Origin: UBA668 sp040081465
Lineage (GTDB): Bacteria > Actinomycetota > Acidimicrobiia > Acidimicrobiales > Ilumatobacteraceae
Direction of reading: 5' to 3'
Length of the DNA: 41,323 nucleotides
NCBI GenBank assembly: GCA_040081465.1
Contig: JBEBGL010000018.1
Span: 1 to 41,323 of the forward strand
Shown: piece by piece, positions 7,220 through 15,153 of the stretch
Position numbering within the stretch: the stretch's first letter is position 1
Layout: the number at the start of each line of letters is the position of its first letter
The notes under the pieces: model-generated
What the model was told of the DNA's origin: nothing
Databases searched by the model: none
The model's input: the letters and a program-made list of their open reading frames with translations, nothing else
Position numbers and translations under genes: made by a program

Positions 7220-7801
7220 TCATTCCGTTGAGAACGGCGGGTATTCGTCGGTCAGCAACATCACGTACGCGTCCATGCGAATCGTGGCGTTGAAACCCTT
7301 GAGCACCCAATTGCGCAATGCCGCTGGCCACTTGCCAGTGAAGAGCACGGCGAAGAAGCCAATCAGTCCGCAGACCACCGACACGATGAGGATCAGGGCG
7401 GTGAAGATCAGCACCGGAATCGCCAAGATCAGGCGGAACCCGACGGTGACGCGGTTGCGACTTTCGGGTGGTGAGGGCAAGTTCACGCGTACCGGAGTGT
7501 CGTTGGGGTCGGCCGCTGTCGAAGTGAACTCGAACGGCGGATACTTGTCGTGCAAGAACGCGGCGTAAGCCATCGTGCGCGTCTGGTAGCGCAGCGCCAT
7601 GCAGATGATGTTGGCAAGTCCTTGGGGCTGCTTGCCCGTGAACAGAATTGCGAACCAACTGATGAAAGCGCACGCCTCAGCGAGTGCCGTCAGCGCGTAG
7701 CTGATGATGAGGTGCGGGATCGCCATAAACATCTGGCCGATCGGGCGCCAATTAGCCATCTTGTCTGGGGTCTGAATTTCGACCGTTGCGGGGTAAGCCA
7801 T
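7220..7801 (-). CDS. DUF4389-type membrane protein with internal duplication
   Basis: A 193-residue protein made of two similar halves. Each has a hydrophobic segment, then F-A-[IV]-LFTGK-x-P, a helix, and a [DE]-x-YPPF close: FAILFTGKQPQGL...DKYPPF in the first half and FAVLFTGKWPAAL...DEYPPF in the second. This is the DUF4389 pattern often seen in actinobacteria. Function unknown. A Shine-Dalgarno (GAGGAGAAG) stands about 4 nt before the ATG. It lies downstream of the WS/DGAT operon on the same strand but is separated by a strong hairpin, so it probably has its own promoter or is attenuated. Confidence 0.82.
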   Translation of the reverse strand: MAYPATVEIQTPDKMANWRPIGQMFMAIPHLIISYALTALAEACAFISWFAILFTGKQPQGLANIICMALRYQTRTMAYAAFLHDKYPPFEFTSTAADPNDTPVRVNLPSPPESRNRVTVGFRLILAIPVLIFTALILIVSVVCGLIGFFAVLFTGKWPAALRNWVLKGFNATIRMDAYVMLLTDEYPPFSTE

Positions 7802-7820
7802 ACAACTTCTCCTCAGTATT

Positions 7821-7845
7821 CGCTGGTCGAGAGTCGACCAGAGCG
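7821..7845 (-). terminator. Strong hairpin between LLM oxidoreductase and DUF4389 genes
   Basis: CTGGTCGA-GAG-TCGACCAG (7823-7841) gives perfect 8-bp arms around a 3-nt loop. The stem extends by a further C-G pair or two with one bulged base. It lies after the stop of the last gene of the WS/DGAT operon and just before the DUF4389 Shine-Dalgarno. There is no T run, so it is a terminator without poly-U, a processing site or an attenuator. Confidence 0.55.
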
Positions 7846-7867
7846 ATTAACGCGGAGCGTACACCGG

Positions 7868-8740
7868 TCAGTTCACGGCAGGCATGACCTGCTCGACGAA
7901 GCGATGAACCGGCTCGAGCGACTTCGGATGTCCGAAGTCGAGAACGAAGTGCTGCACACCAAGCGCGGCCTTGTGCTGCAGTAGTTCGATCCATTGCTCG
8001 CTCTCGGCATCGGATTCCGGCAGTGCGCGTTCAACGGTCGTCGTTACTTCGATGTCGCCCGGGTCGCGGCCAGCGCGCTCGGCTGCTGAGTGCACGATGC
8101 CTAAACGACGCGTCCACACCTCGTCGTCACGGAACGAACCATTCCACATGTCGGCCAGGCGGCCGACCAGTGGTAGCCCGACCTTCTCGCCGGAACTTCC
8201 GACGCAGATGCGCGGGATCGGGTCGGGAAGTGGTGGCGCGCTTGCACCGTCGATGCGGAAGTGGCGACCTTCGAACGACGGCTCGTTCTGGGTCCACATC
8301 AGGCGGCAAATCGTGATCACTTCCTCGAGCTGTTCGAAGCGCACCTTGGCGCTGGGGAAGTCGTAGCCGTAAGCGCGGTATTCGTCGTCGCGCCAGCCAG
8401 CACCAATACCCAGCGTGAACCGTCCGCCGGATAGAACCTGCAGCGTCGCGGCCATCTTCGCCGTCAACGCCGGCGGCCGATAGCCCTGGCCCAGCACGTG
8501 ATGACACAACTGCACGTTTGGGTAACGGGCGGCGAGCCAAGTGAGCGTCGTCCACGCTTCCAAGAACGGATCGGTCTTGAATTCGAACCCGTAGAAGTGA
8601 TCGGCGATCCATAGCGAATCGAAGTGCTGCATCGCCGTCGGCAAGATGTGCTCGTCTTGATACACAACGATCGGTTGCTGATCGCTCCACCGATTGCCGA
8701 TTACCGGCGACAACCATCCGTACTTGATCTTGCCGGTCAT
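7868..8740 (-). CDS. LLM-class (luciferase-like) F420/flavin-dependent oxidoreductase
   Basis: A 290-residue bacterial-luciferase-fold protein. Visible marks are FDSLWIADHFYGFEF, the VLGQGYRPPALTAKMAATLQVLSGGRFTLGIGAGWRDDEYRAYGYDFPS region typical of actinobacterial F420-dependent members, and PRICVGSSG late in the barrel. It would move hydride between F420 (or FMN) and an unknown substrate. The start overlaps the SRPBCC stop (ATGA). It is the third gene of an operon with a wax ester synthase, so a role in lipid or aldehyde metabolism is possible but not shown. Confidence 0.88.
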   Translation of the reverse strand: MTGKIKYGWLSPVIGNRWSDQQPIVVYQDEHILPTAMQHFDSLWIADHFYGFEFKTDPFLEAWTTLTWLAARYPNVQLCHHVLGQGYRPPALTAKMAATLQVLSGGRFTLGIGAGWRDDEYRAYGYDFPSAKVRFEQLEEVITICRLMWTQNEPSFEGRHFRIDGASAPPLPDPIPRICVGSSGEKVGLPLVGRLADMWNGSFRDDEVWTRRLGIVHSAAERAGRDPGDIEVTTTVERALPESDAESEQWIELLQHKAALGVQHFVLDFGHPKSLEPVHRFVEQVMPAVN

Positions 8741-9204
8741 GTGCTCGACTTGCCCCCAGCCTCGAGTGTCTCCTTGATTCGCGCAAGCGTGCGTTCCATT
8801 CCCTTTGTCATCATGCGAGATCGCGCAAGGAAGTTCTCGTACACGAAACCCATTAATCCTTGAGGCTCGTAACTGAAGCTCTCGGTAACCCGAGTGCCAC
8901 CGGCAACGGGCTTTAGCTCATAGCACCAAGTTGTGTAACCCGCGGCGCAAAACTCGAATCGACTGTCGGGTTCGCATGCCGTCACCTCCGATGTGGTCGT
9001 CCACTTCTTGACGACGCGACCCGCGAAGCGGGCTTCGTTGTCGCCTTCAAACTTCGCGCCTTTCACTGGACCGGTTGCATCTGGTACCCAGCGAGCCGCG
9101 ATGCATTCCGGGCTCCACTGACCCATGCGTGTCACATCGGTGAGTGCAGCCCACACGTCGTGCGGAGATGCGTTGATTTCGATCGTTGCGGTTCCACTTT
9201 TCAT
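8737..9204 (-). CDS. SRPBCC/polyketide-cyclase-like lipid-binding fold protein
   Basis: A 155-residue START/SRPBCC-fold protein: ATIEINASPHDVWAALTDV at the N-terminus, WSPECIAARWVPDATGPVKGAKFEGDNE in the middle, and a long C-terminal helix at the end. This family binds hydrophobic ligands in a deep cavity and is common in actinobacterial lipid clusters. The start overlaps the stop of the WS/DGAT gene by 4 bp, and its own stop overlaps the LLM start, so the three are translationally coupled. It could present a lipid to one of its neighbours. Confidence 0.85.
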   Translation of the reverse strand: MKSGTATIEINASPHDVWAALTDVTRMGQWSPECIAARWVPDATGPVKGAKFEGDNEARFAGRVVKKWTTTSEVTACEPDSRFEFCAAGYTTWCYELKPVAGGTRVTESFSYEPQGLMGFVYENFLARSRMMTKGMERTLARIKETLEAGGKSST

Positions 9205-10673
9205 GTCTCGGTCTTCGCTCTCTTTGTGGCGTTCATCAGGTTGTCGATTTCGTCAATGTGCAGGTCGGCAAGGTGCCACACGTCGGGCACCAGATCGCCG
9301 GCGACGATGATTCCGAACTCGAGGCGATCGAGATAACTGTGCACGGTGATGTTCAGTCCCATCCCGTCGGTGACGATCGAGACGGGTATGTACGACTGCA
9401 GCTGCGCGCCAGCGAAGTACAACGGTTGGCGTGGGCCAGGCACGTTAGAGATGGTCAAGTTGGTCGGCAGGTTGATGCGTCCAGCCATACGCGACATGAG
9501 GCGCAGCGCCGCGGTGGCGACAACAGGCGAGGTGGTCTGCGCAACGTCGCTGAGCGTGTTTGCCGGCACGAGATCGAACTGACCCTTCGCCGCCACCATG
9601 GCATCGCGACAAAGAGCGACGCGTTGCAGGGGATCGGCACAATTCGTGGGTAGGTCGGCGACGATGCTCGACACACGATTAGTCCACGGATCTTCCTCGG
9701 CTCCCGTGCGAATCGAAACCGGCACCATCGCGCGCAAGGGCTTGTCGGGAAGTGAGTCGTGCTCGATCAGGTATTGCCGCAACGCTCCTGCGCAAATCGC
9801 CATCACGACGTCGTTGACGGTGCCGCCCGTTGCGTTTTTAAGTGCCTTGATCGTGTCCAACGACGTGCCGCGCATCGCGAAACCGCGTCGCGCTGTGATC
9901 GACTTGTTCCACGGTGTGCTGGGTGCCGGGGTGATCGGTAACTGAATTCGGCGCTCGTTGTCGGTCGCCTCCGAAGCACCGACTCCCGCGACGCTCTTGA
10001 TCAGGTCGCGCGCGTTTGAGGCCATGCGGCTCATGCTGGTCATGCCGAGCAGTCCCGCAACGTTGCGCACGAGTTTGAGTTGCGCACGAATGCCTTTAAC
10101 CGGGTTGAGTGCTAGCCGTCGCAACGTTTGTTGCAACAGTTCGCCTTGGCTGGGCGGTCGCTCGCCACTCCACTCGTGCACTTCTGGTGCCGGTGCATCG
10201 GCATCGGTGTCCAACAACATGCCAAGCAAGATCACGCCCGCTGCGCCGTCGATCGTGGCGTGGTGCGTCTTGGTGAGCATCGCCCACCGATCATCGGCGA
10301 GACCGTCGATCACGTACACCTCCCACAGCGGGCGCGTGCGATCCATCGGACGACCGACGATGTCGGCGACCTCGTCGGCAAGCTGTTCGATGTCACCTGG
10401 GTCGTCGAGGGTGAGGTGACGAATGTGAAAGTCGAGATCGAACTCGCTGTCGTCGATCCAGTAAGGATGATCGAGTTGGAGGGGCACTTCCACCAACTTG
10501 CGCCGCATGGGTTCCGCGAGCCCGACCAACGCGCCGAAACGATCGTGCACAGCCTTTAGCGGATCGAAGTCGGGCGACGGCCTCTCGTAAATGCCGAGCC
10601 CGCTGACATGGCCGAACGTGGTCGCCGTTTCCATGTAAAGGAAGCTGGCATCAAGGCCGCTGAGCTGTTTCAT
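9201..10673 (-). CDS. Wax ester synthase/acyl-CoA:diacylglycerol acyltransferase (WS/DGAT)
   Basis: A 490-residue enzyme with the catalytic HHxxxDG motif as HHATIDG (137-143), the later NDVVMAICAGALRQYL region, and the near-terminal SNVPGPRQPLYFAGAQL block, all characteristic of the WS/DGAT family. It joins acyl-CoA to diacylglycerol or a fatty alcohol to make storage triacylglycerol or wax ester at the membrane and lipid-droplet surface. The start at 10673 is chosen because GGAGG lies just before it. An in-frame GTG at 10679 falls inside that Shine-Dalgarno. It is the first gene of a reverse operon with an SRPBCC protein and an LLM oxidoreductase. A TACGGT (10708-10713) could be its -10. Confidence 0.93.
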   Translation of the reverse strand: MKQLSGLDASFLYMETATTFGHVSGLGIYERPSPDFDPLKAVHDRFGALVGLAEPMRRKLVEVPLQLDHPYWIDDSEFDLDFHIRHLTLDDPGDIEQLADEVADIVGRPMDRTRPLWEVYVIDGLADDRWAMLTKTHHATIDGAAGVILLGMLLDTDADAPAPEVHEWSGERPPSQGELLQQTLRRLALNPVKGIRAQLKLVRNVAGLLGMTSMSRMASNARDLIKSVAGVGASEATDNERRIQLPITPAPSTPWNKSITARRGFAMRGTSLDTIKALKNATGGTVNDVVMAICAGALRQYLIEHDSLPDKPLRAMVPVSIRTGAEEDPWTNRVSSIVADLPTNCADPLQRVALCRDAMVAAKGQFDLVPANTLSDVAQTTSPVVATAALRLMSRMAGRINLPTNLTISNVPGPRQPLYFAGAQLQSYIPVSIVTDGMGLNITVHSYLDRLEFGIIVAGDLVPDVWHLADLHIDEIDNLMNATKRAKTET

Positions 10674-10707
10674 CTGCACCTCCTCGCGGGTCAGGCGTAA
10701 GTCTGCG

Positions 10708-10713
10708 ACCGTA
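10708..10713 (-). promoter_or_regulatory. Weak candidate -10 (TACGGT) for WS/DGAT operon
   Basis: On the minus strand, TACGGT lies 34 nt before the ATG, leaving room for a short leader that contains the GGAGG. A TTTCCG sits 17 bp upstream as a poor -35. Confidence 0.25.
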
Positions 10714-10779
10714 TCTCATGGCTTGCAGCTCGGAAACTGTGCCGTAACGGCGACTTGAATCAGGCAGGATGGTCGTTCT

Positions 10780-12414
10780 GTGAGCAGCATCGTTGTTTCT
10801 GAACTTGAGTACGCACCGCCCGCGTCGGACTCGCTGTTTTTCGATGTCGGCTTTGGTGTCGCGCCCGGCGAGGTGGCCGCTCTCGTTGGCGCCAACGGTG
10901 TTGGCAAGAGCACGATCCTGCGCATTCTGTCTGGCGAGCTCGAAGCCGACGAAGGCGAGTTTGCTCTCGGTGGCACCGTGCTGCGCATGACGCAGGATGT
11001 CGGCATGTCGCGACCAGCCGACACGTTGCGCGACATGCTGATCGAGGTTGCGCCGAAGGCCCTGCGCGAGGCGGGTCGCGCGATGGTGGCCGCCGAGCGA
11101 GCGATGCTCGATGGCAGCGACAGCGGGATGGACTACGCCGAACACCTCACGCACTGGGGCGACCTCGGCGGATACGAACTGGAAATGCAGTGGGCCGCGG
11201 CAGCGCGCCGCAGCGTGAAGTCACCGATCGACGACTTCTCGACGCGCCTCGTTAGCGAATTGTCGGGCGGCGAGCGTAAGCGACTGGTACTCGACCTGCT
11301 GCTGAACTCGAATGCCGACATCCTCTTGCTCGACGAACCCGACAACTACCTCGACATTCCGACCCGCGTTTGGTTAGAGGCGCAGATCAAGGCGTGCAAG
11401 AGCACGATCTTGATGGTCAGCCACGACCGCACGATGCTCGAGCGAGTGGTCACCAAAGTCATCGTCATCGAAGGGTATGGCGCGTGGGTTCACGGCGGCT
11501 CGTACGCAACGTTCCCGGAAGCTCGTGCGCGTCGCCAAGAACTGCTCGGCGATGCGCTGAAACGGTGGAACGACGAAGAGCGTCGCTTGTTCCGGCACAT
11601 GAAGATCATGAAGCAGAGAGCCGCGCTGAATCCGAAGAATGCGTCGAAGGCCGACGCGGCGGAGACGAGATGGCAGAAGTTTCTCGCGATTGGACCGCCG
11701 CCGCCCCCGGTTCCCGATCAGAAGATTCACTTCAAGCTGCGCGGCGCCGATTCGGCGCGTCGCGTCGTGCAAATGATCGATGTCTCGGTCAACGACCTGT
11801 TTCTGCCCTTCAGCGACGAAGTGCACTTCGGCGAACGCGTCGGCCTGATTGGTCCCAATGGCACCGGCAAGAGCCATCTACTGGGTGCGCTCGCAGGAAC
11901 AATTGCTCCGTTCGAGGGCAAGATCGGTTTTGGCCCGCGCACATCGGTAGGCACCTTCACTCAGATCAACGACAGAGCTGACTTTCTCGGTCGCGAGTGC
12001 ATGGACATCGTTCGTGCTCGGGTATTCGAGGACGAGAAGTCGATGAAGGCTCTCGCTCGCTACGGCCTGGCTGGCCAAGCACGGCAAGAGTTCGAGACGT
12101 TGTCCGGCGGGCAGAAGGCGCGCCTCGAGATCTTGTGCCTCGAGTTGGAGGGCCACAACGTGCTGCTGCTCGACGAGCCCACCGACAACCTGGACATCGA
12201 ATCGTCCGAGGCACTCGAGCACGCGCTCGACAGTTTTCAGGGCACCGTGCTTGCGGTCAGCCATGATCGTGCGTTCCTGGCCAAGCTCGATCGCTTCTTG
12301 ATGATCAACGACGACGGCGACGTCTTCTCGCTGCCCGACTTCGAAGTGGCGATGGGTGCCCTCAGTTCGCCCTCGACGACAGGCAAACTACGCCTTGCGA
12401 AACGACTGACGTAG
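10780..12414 (+). CDS. ABC-F family ATPase (two nucleotide-binding domains, no membrane part)
   Basis: The 544-residue protein has two ATP-binding cassettes in tandem. The first has Walker A GANGVGKST, signature LSGGE and Walker B ILLLDEPDNYLD. The second has GPNGTGKS, LSGGQ and VLLLDEPTDNLD. A charged linker (about residues 240-320, rich in K/R/E) connects them, as in ABC-F proteins that act on the ribosome (EttA, Uup, antibiotic-resistance forms). There are no transmembrane segments. It is most likely a translation factor. Resistance function is possible, but the linker is not distinctive enough to claim it. The GTG start at 10780 is followed by SSIVVSELEYA. It diverges from the WS/DGAT operon. 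Confidence 0.93.
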   Translation: MSSIVVSELEYAPPASDSLFFDVGFGVAPGEVAALVGANGVGKSTILRILSGELEADEGEFALGGTVLRMTQDVGMSRPADTLRDMLIEVAPKALREAGRAMVAAERAMLDGSDSGMDYAEHLTHWGDLGGYELEMQWAAAARRSVKSPIDDFSTRLVSELSGGERKRLVLDLLLNSNADILLLDEPDNYLDIPTRVWLEAQIKACKSTILMVSHDRTMLERVVTKVIVIEGYGAWVHGGSYATFPEARARRQELLGDALKRWNDEERRLFRHMKIMKQRAALNPKNASKADAAETRWQKFLAIGPPPPPVPDQKIHFKLRGADSARRVVQMIDVSVNDLFLPFSDEVHFGERVGLIGPNGTGKSHLLGALAGTIAPFEGKIGFGPRTSVGTFTQINDRADFLGRECMDIVRARVFEDEKSMKALARYGLAGQARQEFETLSGGQKARLEILCLELEGHNVLLLDEPTDNLDIESSEALEHALDSFQGTVLAVSHDRAFLAKLDRFLMINDDGDVFSLPDFEVAMGALSSPSTTGKLRLAKRLT

Positions 12415-12423
12415 AGAACGTCA

Positions 12424-12771
12424 ATGGTCACCATCGACGACGTTCGCGAGATCACGGCTGGGCTTGAGCGGGCGTACGAGGTGTTCGTGCGCGATCGCGT
12501 GAAGTTCCGCGTCGGACGCATCGTTTTCGTGGCGATGAGCCGCGACGAACGGATGATGGGTTTCGGGTTCCCGAAAGAAGAACGTGCCGGTCTGGTCGCG
12601 GGCGACCCCGAGAAGTTCCTGATGCCGCGCCAAAGCGACATGCGTTACAACTGGGTAGTGGTGCGGCTGGATGCGATTGACAAGCAGGAGTTACGCGAAC
12701 TGGTCGAGGAAGCTTGGGCCATGTGCGTGCCCAAGAAGGTCTCGACGAAGTACTTCACGCTTTCTTCATGA
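12424..12771 (+). CDS. MmcQ/YjbR-family protein
   Basis: A 115-residue protein with the MmcQ/YjbR pattern: an early VKFRVGRIVFVAMSRDERMMGFGFPKEER, a central MPRQSDMRYNWVVVRLDAID and a C-terminal ELRELVEEAWAMCVPKK. The fold resembles a DNA-binding CyaY-like domain, but the cellular role of the family is unclear. It starts 9 bp after the ABC-F stop and is probably co-transcribed with it. Confidence 0.8.
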   Translation: MVTIDDVREITAGLERAYEVFVRDRVKFRVGRIVFVAMSRDERMMGFGFPKEERAGLVAGDPEKFLMPRQSDMRYNWVVVRLDAIDKQELRELVEEAWAMCVPKKVSTKYFTLSS

Positions 12772-12791
12772 CTGGGCGGGACAATGCCCGG

Positions 12792-13763
12792 GTGAAGAAA
12801 CGATCCGCACTTCTCGGTCTAACGCTCATGCTGCTTGTCGGCTGCGGCCCGCGGGCCGATTCAGAAATCCAGTCCACTGATGACGCAACGACCGGTGATC
12901 CGACGGGCGCAGGCGTCACGATTGATGGCGAATTGGAAACCAGCGACGGACGCACTCGCACCTATCACCTCTACGTGCCCTCCGATTTGCCAGCAGGCCC
13001 AGTGCCGTTTCTGATTGCGCTGCACGGCGGGACGGGCTCGGGATCGCAGTTTCAGAGCAACTCCGGCTTCGACGAGCTGGCCCAGGCCAACGGATTTCTA
13101 GTTGTGTTTCCCGATGGAGTTGGCCTCGGCCGGAACGAAGATCGGCTTCGAACATGGAACGGCGGCTATTGCTGCGGAACCGCCGCGAAGCGCGAAGTCG
13201 ACGACGTCGGCTTCATCGACGCTCTGATCGACGTGCTTGCTGATGAGTACGAAATCGATCCCAACAGAATCTTCGCGGCCGGGCATTCGAACGGCGGCAT
13301 CATGGCTTATCGCCTCGCATGTGAGCTTGCCGATCGCATCGCGGCGATTGGCCTGCAAGCCGGCAGCCTCGGGATCGACGAGTGTTCGCCTTCGCAACCG
13401 GTTTCGGTCTTGCATCTTCACGGCACTGCGGACGAGAGCCATCCAATCGAAGGCGGCGTCGGCTCTAACAGCATCAGCGACACCGACTTCCGATCCGCTG
13501 CGTACTCAGTTGAGACAGCGGCCGTCGCAATGGAGTGCACAGCGGCACCGAATGAATCCGTCGACGCGACCAACGCTGACGTCGCGATCACCTCGTGGGC
13601 GGATTGCGCGGACGGTGTAGAGGTGCGCCTTGTCGCCGTCGCAGGTGCCTCGCACGCATGGATGGGGCACCCCGCGACTCGGCTGACGACTGATCCGTAC
13701 GCCGACCTCGATGCGAGTGCGGTCATACTGGAGTTCTTGTTGAACCATCCGCGGGGCCAATAG
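12792..13763 (+). CDS. Secreted lipoprotein esterase (LpqC/poly(3-hydroxybutyrate) depolymerase-like)
   Basis: A 323-residue alpha/beta-hydrolase with a lipoprotein signal: MKKRSALL, then LTLMLLVGC with Cys18. The core has FLIALHGGTGSG (oxyanion region), YCCGTAAKREVDDVGFIDALID, the nucleophile elbow GHSNGG (Ser166), LHLHGTADESHP with a likely catalytic Asp, and a late ASHAWMGH with the His. This is the layout of PHB depolymerase/feruloyl esterase proteins such as LpqC. It should act outside the membrane on esters of polymers or oligomers. The GTG at 12792 is preferred because it gives a classic signal peptide and GACAAT lies 6 nt before it. An ATG at 12768 that overlaps the upstream stop (ATGA) is the alternative. 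Confidence 0.88.
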   Translation: MKKRSALLGLTLMLLVGCGPRADSEIQSTDDATTGDPTGAGVTIDGELETSDGRTRTYHLYVPSDLPAGPVPFLIALHGGTGSGSQFQSNSGFDELAQANGFLVVFPDGVGLGRNEDRLRTWNGGYCCGTAAKREVDDVGFIDALIDVLADEYEIDPNRIFAAGHSNGGIMAYRLACELADRIAAIGLQAGSLGIDECSPSQPVSVLHLHGTADESHPIEGGVGSNSISDTDFRSAAYSVETAAVAMECTAAPNESVDATNADVAITSWADCADGVEVRLVAVAGASHAWMGHPATRLTTDPYADLDASAVILEFLLNHPRGQ

Positions 13764-13776
13764 AGAAGGACTAGAA

Positions 13777-15144
13777 ATGTCGACTCCAGATCTGACCGGG
13801 CAAACCGTCGAGCTGTTGCAGCAACTCATCCGCAATCGATGCGTCAACGACGGAACGGCCGAGTCGGGTTTCGAGACTCGCAGCGCCGACACGTTGCGTC
13901 AGTTTCTCGGCGCAACCGGGCTCGACATCCAACAGTACGAGCCGACGCCCGGCCGCGGTTCGCTCGTCGCGCGCATTGAGGGAAGCGACCCGAACGCACC
14001 ATCTCTGTGCCTGATGGGACACACCGATGTCGTCCCCGTCAACGAAGCGGGCTGGAGCCACGATCCGTTCGGCGGCGAGGTGATCGATGGCGAGGTGTGG
14101 GGCCGCGGTGCCGTCGACATGTTGAATCTCACGGCATCGATGGCGGTCGCGTTTCGCCACCTCGCGACGACCGGGTTTCGCCCGCGTGGCGATCTCATCT
14201 TCTTTGCGGTCGCAGACGAAGAGTCGGGCAGCGCGCACGGCATGCAGTGGATGGCCGACAACGCTCGCGATGCGATCATGGCCGACTACGTGTTGACAGA
14301 AAGTGCAGGGTTGCATACTGGGCCAAGCGACCAACCGTTCATCGGCATCAATGTCGGCGAGAAAGGCGTTGCATGGCGACGCATCCGCGTACGCGGTGTT
14401 CCCGGGCACGGCAGTACGCCCTACAAGGCAAACAATGCGTTGATGACTGCGGCGGCGGTTATCGCGAAGATCAGCGAGTATCGCCCTTCACCGCGGTTCA
14501 ACGAGCTTTGGCACACAACGGTCGAGACGTCGGGCCTGCCTGAAGAAGCACAACGCGAGTTGCTCGATCTCGGACGCATTGATGCCTTCCTAGACACGTT
14601 GCCGACCCCTGGTCCCGGCGCGCTCTTACACGCATGCACGCATACGACGTTCTCGTGCAACACCATCGGGCCTGGCGCCGACCACGACGGGCAGCCGACG
14701 CGTATGAAGACCAACACGATTCCCGACTGCGTCGACATCGGGGTCGATGTGCGCACGCTGCCAGGCGAAACGGCGGCCGACGTCGACGCGCATCTCCGCA
14801 CTGCCCTTGGCGACCTCTACGACAAGGTCGAGATTGAAGTTGTGATGAACGACCCTGCCTCTATGAGTCGCGTCAACACGCCGCTGTGGGACGCATTGGC
14901 CCGCAGCATCGCGAAGCCATTCCCGACTGCGCGCCCGACCCCCGAGTTGGTCGTCGGCTTTACCGACTCGCGGATCTACCGACAGATGGGAGCCATTTCT
15001 TACGGCACCGGGCTATTCAGCCCTGACATCGAGCCCTCGGAAATCGGTCGCCGCTTCCACGGCAACGACGAACGTATAGATGTGGAGAGCCTGCGCCTGA
15101 CGACCAACCTTTGGCTGGACGTCACCCGCGACCTACTCGCCTAA
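13777..15144 (+). CDS. M20-family metallopeptidase (ArgE/DapE-type)
   Basis: A 455-residue zinc peptidase with the family metal motifs: LMGHTDVVPV (His and Asp), WGRGAVDM (bridging Asp), AVADEESGSAHG (catalytic Glu and metal Glu), and a late RRFHGNDERIDV (His). The insertion between them (about residues 190-320) contains the dimerisation domain. The family cleaves dipeptides, acyl-amino acids or related amides in the cytoplasm. The substrate here is unknown. A Shine-Dalgarno (AGAAGGA) precedes the ATG. It lies between a secreted esterase and a class-III aminotransferase and may take part in the same catabolic route. Confidence 0.92.
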   Translation: MSTPDLTGQTVELLQQLIRNRCVNDGTAESGFETRSADTLRQFLGATGLDIQQYEPTPGRGSLVARIEGSDPNAPSLCLMGHTDVVPVNEAGWSHDPFGGEVIDGEVWGRGAVDMLNLTASMAVAFRHLATTGFRPRGDLIFFAVADEESGSAHGMQWMADNARDAIMADYVLTESAGLHTGPSDQPFIGINVGEKGVAWRRIRVRGVPGHGSTPYKANNALMTAAAVIAKISEYRPSPRFNELWHTTVETSGLPEEAQRELLDLGRIDAFLDTLPTPGPGALLHACTHTTFSCNTIGPGADHDGQPTRMKTNTIPDCVDIGVDVRTLPGETAADVDAHLRTALGDLYDKVEIEVVMNDPASMSRVNTPLWDALARSIAKPFPTARPTPELVVGFTDSRIYRQMGAISYGTGLFSPDIEPSEIGRRFHGNDERIDVESLRLTTNLWLDVTRDLLA

Positions 15145-15147
15145 AGT
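15142..15147 (+). promoter_or_regulatory. Candidate leaderless -10 (TAAAGT) for aminotransferase gene
   Basis: TAAAGT, 6 nt, then the ATG at 15154. The first three bases are the stop of the M20 peptidase, so part of the match is forced by coding. The remaining AGT fits. Confidence 0.4.
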
Positions 15148-15153
15148 CGGCGT

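Noticed and set aside
10741..10751. GCCGT-A-ACGGC palindrome in the WS/DGAT - ABC-F gap as an operator
   Set aside because: Only 5-bp arms in GC-rich DNA; expected by chance and not tied to a promoter.
10780..12414. The ABC-F protein as a specific antibiotic-resistance determinant
   Set aside because: The linker and domain pattern fit many housekeeping translation factors; no resistance-linked neighbour is present.
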